Below are positions 15,935 through 20,649 of a stretch of 29,863 bases of DNA, one piece after another. A program made the translations under genes and the position numbers. The stretch's first letter is position 1; each line of letters begins with the position of its first letter. Location of the stretch: contig CAYMRS010000033.1 of assembly GCA_964392915.1 (NCBI GenBank), positions 1 through 29,863 of the forward strand, read 5' to 3'. Source of the stretch: JAAYUK01 sp964392915. GTDB lineage: Bacteria; Nitrospirota; Thermodesulfovibrionia; Thermodesulfovibrionales; Dissulfurispiraceae. A model generated the notes under the pieces. That model did no database searches, was not told where the DNA came from, and worked only from the letters and a program-made list of their open reading frames with translations.

Positions 15935-16091
15935 TTAGCAGGTTGCTGAAAAACTCCTGTTGCAAAATGCTCAGTTAAAAACGACTCTCTCAGAGGCTCA
16001 AGAATCGAAAAACTCGGGGCAATCCATGTCGGAACATCCCCCCAAATTGACTTCGCTGATACCAAGAGTGACTTTTTCAGCAACCTGTTAG
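15935..16091 (-). mobile_element. MITE-like element, copy 1 (149 bp plus flanking TTAG repeats)
   Basis: The element proper is 15939-16087. Its ends are perfect 15-base inverted repeats, CAGGTTGCTGAAAAA on the left and TTTTTCAGCAACCTG on the right. TTAG flanks it directly on both sides, which suggests a target duplication (either TTAG, or TA if the neighbouring bases belong to the element). It is the same length as a second copy at 20961-21109 in opposite orientation and differs from it at about seven positions. Read on the minus strand it has one open frame right through, but that open frame is not a recognisable gene here. It is too short to encode a transposase, so it would need one in trans. 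Confidence 0.85.
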
Positions 16092-16151
16092 CCCATAAAA
16101 CTGCTCGCGCCGAATGTTTTATGAATAATGAATAATATGGGATAGGAGTTG

Positions 16152-16183
16152 AAGGGGAGCTAAGCACTTAGCTCCCCTTTTTT
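16152..16183 (+). terminator. Strong plus-strand rho-independent terminator without an obvious gene
   Basis: AAGGGGAGCTAAG and CTTAGCTCCCCTT are perfect 13-base arms, followed on the plus strand by TTTTTTG and shortly after by eight more T. No plus-strand gene lies upstream for more than 1 kb; the PIN/Phd pair reads the other way. On the minus strand no U-tract follows, so it is not an obvious terminator for the cysteine-rich gene at 16265. Confidence 0.8.
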
Positions 16184-16264
16184 GCCTTTTTTTTGAAATA
16201 AATCGTGAAAGGGTTGTCTGACTCGACGAAATAGTTCTGCTGTCTGTGGACGTTGGACCAGAGG

Positions 16265-16627
16265 TTACAGGTATTTTATCGTCGTGGTATATGCAACATC
16301 AGCGCATTCGGGAGCAGGACAATTCTCGCAGCTAATTGCCCCTTTTGCGGTCGCTTTCTGGTCTTTTACCATCGTTTTAATTATTTTCGAAAAATCAAAT
16401 CCGCTGTCCGGGCATTCACTGCACAAGCAGCTGACCTTGAAGATGGCCGCGCTGTCACGCGTAAAATTCACCATCCGCGACAGCGGATCCAGTACGCCGG
16501 TCTTGGCATATTTCATGGAGATGGTAATCTTTGAAACCTTGGGGAACAGCGTGGACACGCTCCCGTATTCAAGTTTTTGCTGCTTTTTTTCAGCTTTTGT
16601 CGCCGCAAGCTTGGCTCTTCTGTTCAT
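16265..16627 (-). CDS. Small cysteine-rich protein of unknown function
   Basis: I do not recognise this family. From the chosen start the protein has 120 residues. The N terminus is strongly basic with many Ala, Lys and Gln (MNRRAKLAATKAEKKQQKLE). A middle region looks like beta strands (KVSKITISMKYAKTG), and the C-terminal half has six cysteines in two groups, CLCSEC and CENCPAPEC, spaced like a zinc or Fe-S site. The start at 16627 is decided by an excellent GGAGGAG site; the open frame extends 48 codons upstream, but without such a site. It stands alone, 70-odd bases from the gap with the orphan terminator and about 470 bases from the unusual tRNA. No signal peptide or membrane segment is visible. 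Confidence 0.6.
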   Translation of the reverse strand: MNRRAKLAATKAEKKQQKLEYGSVSTLFPKVSKITISMKYAKTGVLDPLSRMVNFTRDSAAIFKVSCLCSECPDSGFDFSKIIKTMVKDQKATAKGAISCENCPAPECADVAYTTTIKYL

Positions 16628-17056
16628 AATCTCCTCCAAAGATGGCATCCGCCATAAGCAAAGCGCCAACCCGTTGACATGGGGCTGCAGTGCGACGGGC
16701 CTATTTTCTTCTGTAAACACTTTAGCGGAACATGCCGGATAATTCAATTCATATTTTATGATATAGCTCATCTGAAGTGCAAAAAGCGCTATATCTCTCT
16801 GTTCAACCGCGAATAGTTACTCTCTGATCTTCAGGAGGGTGGCTTTCGGCGACCCCCGCTCTGTTTTTGAGGCAAGAGTTCATTTAAAAGCATTATCAAG
16901 GAAAAATGAGCTTCATCTGACGTATCTTCTTCGCTCTTTTCCCAGCTGTAAGCTGTCCCTGTCAGTCTTATTGCGCGCAAAATGCCGATGAGGGAGCCTT
17001 TTGAGGCGTTCTTTTTTTTGACCTGAAGAACGCGCCTTGTGATAGAAAAAAACTAT
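16628..17056. other. Intergenic stretch upstream of the unusual tRNA gene
   Basis: No supportable gene on the plus strand. On the minus strand an open frame without ATG runs from about 17056 to 16831 and reads like protein (see separate entry). A GCGTTCTT/AAGAACGC hairpin lies near 17013-17035. The right edge carries the tRNA promoter. Confidence 0.5.
16831..17053 (-). pseudogene. Open frame without a start codon, possible gene remnant
   Basis: On the minus strand about 72 codons are open from two adjacent stops to TGA at 16831. The translation (for instance ASKGSLIGILRAIRLTGT, then AYSWEKSEEDTSDEAHFSL) has protein-like composition, with an acidic then basic tail. There is no ATG or GTG in the frame before its last third. 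It may be the end of a decayed gene or chance; I recognise no family. Confidence 0.2.
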
Positions 17057-17085
17057 TAGACATATAGTAATTCTAAGGCTATCAT
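17057..17085 (+). promoter_or_regulatory. Promoter of the SelC-like tRNA-Cys gene
   Basis: TAGACA (17057-17062) and TATCAT (17080-17085) are separated by exactly 17 bases; each matches the sigma70 consensus at five of six positions. Initiation would fall near 17092, about five bases before the tRNA. No terminator separates the tRNA from the cytochrome gene 70 bases downstream, so both may share this promoter. Confidence 0.6.
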
Positions 17086-17096
17086 AATGTGGTCAT

Positions 17097-17195
17097 GGGG
17101 AGCACGGGCGGGGACCCAGCCGGTCTGCAAAACCGGATTCGCGATGAAAGGCAGCGAGCCTTCGCGGTGGGTTCGATTCCCACTGCTCCTCTCCA
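17097..17195 (+). tRNA. Unusual tRNA-Cys (anticodon GCA) with selenocysteine-tRNA-like architecture
   Basis: A 99-base tRNA with encoded CCA. Eight acceptor pairs join GGGGAGCA (17097-17104) and TGCTCCTC (17184-17191), with one G-U. A five-pair T arm, GTGGG-TTCGATT-CCCAC, directly abuts it, giving the 13-pair 8/5 branch typical of bacterial tRNA-Sec. The anticodon arm CCGGT-CTGCAAA-ACCGG reads GCA (Cys), and the discriminator is U73, the Cys identity base, where Sec tRNAs have G73. The variable region (17137-17166) forms a long arm: CGCG with CGCG, a four-base bulge, AAGGC with GCCTT, and a five-base loop. The D arm is short (GGG with CCC). Ordinary Cys tRNA has a 7-pair acceptor and a tiny variable loop. 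Minor Cys tRNAs that mimic tRNA-Sec have been reported from metagenome surveys; the function here is unknown. Confidence 0.9.
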
Positions 17196-17265
17196 TTATT
17201 TCATATGTGGCGCGTATGGATGCAGATATGCTGTGCTGTAAATATATATCTCAGGAGGAAATAGT

Positions 17266-18048
17266 ATGTCAGACAATCAGGGAATGTCGCGAAGGGGAGT
17301 CCTTTCAGGGCTCTGGTTGCTTGGCCTCGGAGCGGTGGCGCTGCAGACAGGCGGCATGTTTTCCAACGCGGACGCAAAGTCATCCCGCATGGACAAATGG
17401 CCATGGCCATACAAAAAGCTTGATCCTCAGCAAACAGCCGAGATAGCCTACGAGGAATGGTATCGTGTTTATTGTGGAGCGGCTGTCATTTCAAGCGTTT
17501 TCAGTCAGCTTCGGCAAGAAGTTGGAGAGCCCTATAAGTCATTTCCTGTTGATGCCTTTATCTTTTTGGAGGGCGGCGTATCCGGCTGGGGAACGATTTG
17601 CGGTTCAAACTCTGGAGCCAATCTCGTCACCAACCTGATAATTGGTCCACGGATATCTGATTCAGACGATGGTATGCTGATGGGCAGCGAAATGCTGCAG
17701 TGGTACTCCGATGCTCAGCTTCCCAACTACAAGCCGAAGAAACCAAAATTTGCCGGTGAGATTCCGACTACCGTAAGCAATTCCCCGCTTTGCCATGTAT
17801 CGGTAGGGCGCTGGATGAAGGCTGCCAATAAAGAACTCAAAAGCCCGGAGCGCCGCCATCGGTGTGCCGCTGTAACTGCAAGTGTAGCCTATCATTTAGT
17901 GGAATTACTCAATACATGGCATGACAAAAAATATGAGACGATAGGCGAAGTCCCTGCTGCCGCCTTCGGCATACAGACTCAGTATAATTGTGGGGATTGT
18001 CACAGCGGGAATATTCCGTCTCCGCCGCAAGCAAAAGTTGTGAAGTAA
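17266..18048 (+). CDS. Tat-exported split-Soret / C_GCAxxG_C_C-family cytochrome-like protein
   Basis: A 260-residue exported redox protein. The N terminus has a twin-arginine signal (MSRRGVLSGLWLLGLGAVAL, Arg 9-10), so it is probably folded with its cofactor in the cytoplasm or exported folded. The mature part resembles split-Soret cytochrome and the C_GCAxxG_C_C family: YCGAAVISSVF (C70), GGVSGWGTICGSNSGAN (C112), then LCHVSVGRW (C176) and HRCAAV (C200). Near the C terminus is a single c-type haem motif, CGDCH (C242, C245, H246). The Cys of the GCA box is replaced by Ala here. All six cysteines use UGU or UGC codons. The AGGAGG site fixes the start. It lies 70 bases after the SelC-like tRNA-Cys and before a Mop protein and yedF. 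The electron partner is unknown. Confidence 0.8.
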   Translation: MSDNQGMSRRGVLSGLWLLGLGAVALQTGGMFSNADAKSSRMDKWPWPYKKLDPQQTAEIAYEEWYRVYCGAAVISSVFSQLRQEVGEPYKSFPVDAFIFLEGGVSGWGTICGSNSGANLVTNLIIGPRISDSDDGMLMGSEMLQWYSDAQLPNYKPKKPKFAGEIPTTVSNSPLCHVSVGRWMKAANKELKSPERRHRCAAVTASVAYHLVELLNTWHDKKYETIGEVPAAAFGIQTQYNCGDCHSGNIPSPPQAKVVK

Positions 18049-18118
18049 CGCCGCGTGTTTTGCCGAACGAAATATGATACCTTTGAAATCAGAGTCTATC
18101 TATTCTAGGGAGGATACC

Positions 18119-18328
18119 ATGAAATTCGGCGCGAGAAATGCAGTCAGTGCGAAGGTCAAATCTGTGAAGAAGGGCGACATCATGTCATTGGTGAAGTTTG
18201 AAGTGTTAGAGCCAGCAGAAATGGCTTCAGTTCTGACAACCGAGTCGCTCGATGCGTTGAAGCTGAAAAAAGGTGATCAGGTGCAGCTCATCATCAAGGC
18301 GATTCATGTTCTGCCGGTAAAGGAGTAG
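18119..18328 (+). CDS. Mop-type TOBE-domain molybdate/tungstate-binding protein
   Basis: A 69-residue single TOBE (Mop) domain. The opening SARNAVSAKV type motif is clear (MKFGARNAVSAKVKSVKKGDIMSLVKFEV is split over positions 1-29), followed by TTESLDALKLKKGDQVQLIIKA and the usual VHVLPV-like end (IHVLPVKE). Such molbindins bind molybdate or tungstate as oligomers and store it or hand it to cofactor synthesis. GGGAGG precedes the ATG at 18119. It stands between the cytochrome gene and a terminator, and so may form one transcript with the tRNA and cytochrome genes. Confidence 0.85.
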   Translation: MKFGARNAVSAKVKSVKKGDIMSLVKFEVLEPAEMASVLTTESLDALKLKKGDQVQLIIKAIHVLPVKE

Positions 18329-18652
18329 CCCCACCGGGTCCGGAAGCTTCATCTGTCCTGAAACGCCGCAGAGGATTGAAATACTTCCTCCTCTGCTTTA
18401 TTTATTTATAGACTCAAGCTATCGATAGTTTATGTTTGAAAGAAATTAACGATTTGATGCCCGGCGGTTGTGCGCGTTAACCTATAGACATATATCATCG
18501 GCTTGTCAGCACCGGGGCTAAGAAAACCGAGCATGGAAGCAGCCGAATGTGCGTGCCTTCGCCGGCATTCTTCTCAATACGCTTCCCTTCTTTGTGTCCG
18601 TGCGTCAGCAGATCTTCTTGATATATTCTAATCGTTGAACGGATGGTGGCAC
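18329..18652. other. Intergenic stretch between the Mop gene and yedF
   Basis: After the terminator at 18368 the stretch is A+T-rich to about 18500. It then carries bases that can be translated on the minus strand (RIYQEDLLTHGHKEGKRIEK) but have no start codon of their own; I see no convincing gene. The promoter of the yedF operon must lie here, but no clear hexamer pair was found. Confidence 0.5.
18368..18407 (+). terminator. Rho-independent terminator after the Mop gene
   Basis: GCAGAGGA (18368-18375) pairs with TCCTCTGC (18389-18396), followed by TTTATTTATTT. It closes the cytochrome-Mop transcript about 40 bases after the Mop stop. Confidence 0.75.
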
Positions 18653-19249
18653 ATGATAATTGATGCGCGCGGCGTTCCCTGTCCCAAACCGGTTTTGATG
18701 GCGGAGGATGCACTGCAGAAACTGTCAGAGGGCATCGTTGAGATTTGGGTGGACAATGAAGCTTCAGTAGCGAATCTGAGCCGCTTTGCCTCAAAGGGTG
18801 GCATGGTTCCAGAGACGTTTGCGGAAGCCGGTTACTGGCGGGTGAAGATTGCGAAGGGCTATCCCTGCGAACTTCCGGGGGTTGCCGAATCGCAGCCGCA
18901 TCAGAAACTGAACAAGGACCTGCTCCTGATTGTCGGAACGGACGTGATTGGCAAAGATGAGGCATTGGGGCGAATACTCATAAAGGGGATATTCGAGACC
19001 ATGAAGGTGACCCGGGAAATGCCGCATACCATCTTCTTTCTGAACACTGCCGTAAAGCTGACGACCGTTGATGAGGAGATGATTCCGCTCATGCGGCAGT
19101 TTGCCGACATGGGCGTCGAAATTTTTACCTGCGGCACCTGTCTGAAGCATTTCGATCTTGAGAAGGATTTGAAAGTTGGCTATCGGGGAACCACAAACCA
19201 TATTGTGGAAGGAATGAAGGATTTTGAAAAAACGGTCTGGATCGGATAG
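18653..19249 (+). CDS. yedF: Sulfurtransferase-like selenium metabolism protein YedF
   Basis: A 198-residue two-domain protein of the YedF selenium-metabolism type. The N-terminal TusA-like domain carries ARGVPCPKPVL with its active Cys at C10. The C-terminal DsrE-like domain (from about residue 85) contains DVIGKDEALGRILIKGI and a Cys pair at TCGTCLKHF (C160, C163), ending with GTTNHIVEGM. In genomes with this protein it commonly accompanies selenium use (Sec or selenouridine), but its reaction is not established. The ATG at 18653 has GGTGG upstream; a TTG six codons earlier is unlikely. It is the first gene of the yedF-ydjY-like-glycosyltransferase-fusion operon and lies downstream of the SelC-like tRNA. 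Confidence 0.88.
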   Translation: MIIDARGVPCPKPVLMAEDALQKLSEGIVEIWVDNEASVANLSRFASKGGMVPETFAEAGYWRVKIAKGYPCELPGVAESQPHQKLNKDLLLIVGTDVIGKDEALGRILIKGIFETMKVTREMPHTIFFLNTAVKLTTVDEEMIPLMRQFADMGVEIFTCGTCLKHFDLEKDLKVGYRGTTNHIVEGMKDFEKTVWIG

Positions 19250-19283
19250 CGACTTTCTGTTCAGGGGCAGGTGTTCTGAGCTG

Positions 19284-19973
19284 GTGACACGAAAGCAGTT
19301 TCTTCGGCTTCTCGCGGCAGGGTCATTCCTGTCAACCTGCTCCGGATGGGGAAGATACGCCGAAGCGGCATCCGTGGTGCGCGAGACCAGGCAGGCAATA
19401 TGGCCGACGAGGGATCGTCCGCTCGTGATTGAGGCGGCGGAGAAAAAGGTTCTTCTGTATTGTGAAGTTCACGGCAAGGGGCTCACCTCGTCAAATCCAC
19501 ACTGGGGTGTTGTGTTCCGGGGAGGCAAGCTCCACGATAAGGCGATTCTCAAGGCGTTCGCCCCGCCTGAAGATTTCTACGACGCACTGGTCCGCATTGG
19601 TGCCAAGCCGGGAAATGCCATGAATGAAGAATCATACGGAGTTTCTGTTTCAGGAGATGTGCTGGATGTAAGCGCCACCTGGCAGGGGCTCGGCAGGGAG
19701 CTCACGCTTGGCGATATTTTTTCGGATGAAGCCGGCAAGGGGTTTCAGATTCGCTTCGGAGGGAACAGGGCTGCGGCGGCAGAGCAGAAGACCGGATGCA
19801 TAACATGCCTGGAGAGCTGCTGGATCGGCGTAACCAGCAATAGCCGCTATCCTTACATCAGTTCATTTCGCCGCACGCTCAATCCCAACTCGCGTTTTCA
19901 GGGCAAAAACAGTCTTCTGCCCGGGGACGGAAGCGCAATGATTCTCGTATATCGTGTCGCAGATGTCCGGTGA
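19284..19973 (+). CDS. YdjY-like exported protein
   Basis: A protein of about 229 residues from the GTG at 19284 with a hydrophobic signal segment (KQFLRLLAAGSFLSTC) and a YdjY-type domain. Recognised segments are RPLVIEAAEKKVLLYCEVHGK, split before the typical SSNPHWGVVFRGGKLHDKAI, then PPEDFYDALVRIGAKPGNAMN. A later cysteine cluster, CITCLESC, and TSNSRYP follow. YdjY-domain proteins often sit beside redox or ferredoxin-type genes; their function is unknown. A TTG at 19224 would extend it 20 codons into yedF. No good ribosome site is visible, so coupling to yedF is likely. It overlaps the glycosyltransferase start by 11 bases. Confidence 0.72.
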   Translation: MTRKQFLRLLAAGSFLSTCSGWGRYAEAASVVRETRQAIWPTRDRPLVIEAAEKKVLLYCEVHGKGLTSSNPHWGVVFRGGKLHDKAILKAFAPPEDFYDALVRIGAKPGNAMNEESYGVSVSGDVLDVSATWQGLGRELTLGDIFSDEAGKGFQIRFGGNRAAAAEQKTGCITCLESCWIGVTSNSRYPYISSFRRTLNPNSRFQGKNSLLPGDGSAMILVYRVADVR

Positions 19974-20643
19974 CTCGATTTCGGCTGTAATCCCGGTGCT
20001 GAACGAGCAAGGGCGAGTCGGCGCTGCCATTGCGTCCGCTTTTGCCGCCGGCGCTCAGGAGGTCATTGTTGTTGACGGCGGAAGCGCGGACGCCACGGTT
20101 GCCAGGGCCACTGCTTCCGGAGCGAGAGTTATTCAATCAGAACGGGGCCGGGGTATACAACTTCATGCCGGCGCGATGGCGGCACAGGGAGACATTCTTC
20201 TTTTTCTTCATGCCGATGCCCTTCTGCCGCCTGTGTCTGAAAATGAAATTCTAACGCACCTTTGCAGATATCATGCCGGCTACTTTCGCCTCTGTTTTGA
20301 TGACCGCTCCCTGCCCGTCAGGCTGGTGGCATGGGCGGCCAATCTGAGGTCGTCACTGCTGTCGCTTCCCTACGGAGATCAGGCACTTTTTTTACGGCGT
20401 TCCCTGTATCAGGAGATTGGCGGATTTCGAAACTACCCGTTTCTCGAAGACCTCGACTTTGTGCGAAGACTGAGAAAAAAGCATACGGTGAGAGGGTTGC
20501 CGAATTGCGTGACTATCTCTGCGCGGAGGCTCCGGAAGGCGTTTCCGCTTGCGCCGATTATCGTCAGTCTCCGCAATGTCTGCATCGCGCTTCTTTTTGT
20601 GCTCGGCGTGCAACCGGGTCATCTGATACGATTTTATCGATAA
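19963..20643 (+). CDS. Family 2 glycosyltransferase, TIGR04283 type
   Basis: A 226-residue GT-A glycosyltransferase with the nucleotide-sugar domain SAVIPVLNEQ at the start, VVDGGSADAT, the metal-binding-type LHADALLP, and FLEDLDFVRRL as the acceptor/base region. A hydrophobic helix lies near the C terminus (VCIALLFVLGVQ). The overall form is that of the TIGR04283 family, sometimes annotated as arsenosugar-synthesis transferases; there are no arsenic genes here to support that. The ATG at 19963 was preferred to a GTG three codons earlier. It overlaps the YdjY-like gene and is six bases from the Fe-S/TVP38 fusion gene, a neighbour often seen with TVP38 proteins. Confidence 0.82.
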   Translation: MSGDSISAVIPVLNEQGRVGAAIASAFAAGAQEVIVVDGGSADATVARATASGARVIQSERGRGIQLHAGAMAAQGDILLFLHADALLPPVSENEILTHLCRYHAGYFRLCFDDRSLPVRLVAWAANLRSSLLSLPYGDQALFLRRSLYQEIGGFRNYPFLEDLDFVRRLRKKHTVRGLPNCVTISARRLRKAFPLAPIIVSLRNVCIALLFVLGVQPGHLIRFYR

Positions 20644-20649
20644 AGGGAA

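Larger units (their letters stand above)
15856..16264. other. Gene-free stretch holding a MITE-like element and an orphan terminator
   Basis: About 400 bases without a supportable gene. It contains the 149-bp element (15939-16087) and a strong plus-strand terminator (16152-16183). The A+T-rich bases between them (16092-16150) could hold a promoter or the end of a small RNA, but no clear -35/-10 pair was found. Confidence 0.6.

Noticed and set aside
15928..16167. 79-codon minus-strand open frame over mobile element copy 1
   Set aside because: Most of it is the element's own open frame, repeated in the Fe-S/TVP38 gene; no ribosome site or homology supports a separate gene.
17097..17195. Annotation as a true tRNA-Sec (selC)
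   Set aside because: The anticodon is GCA, not TCA, and the discriminator is U rather than G, so only the architecture is Sec-like.
17087..17446. Plus-strand open frame running through the tRNA
   Set aside because: It is out of frame with the cytochrome gene and covers the tRNA; it is a chance frame.
18495..18965. 156-codon minus-strand frame across the yedF start
   Set aside because: Most of it is antisense to yedF; the part outside has no start codon of its own.
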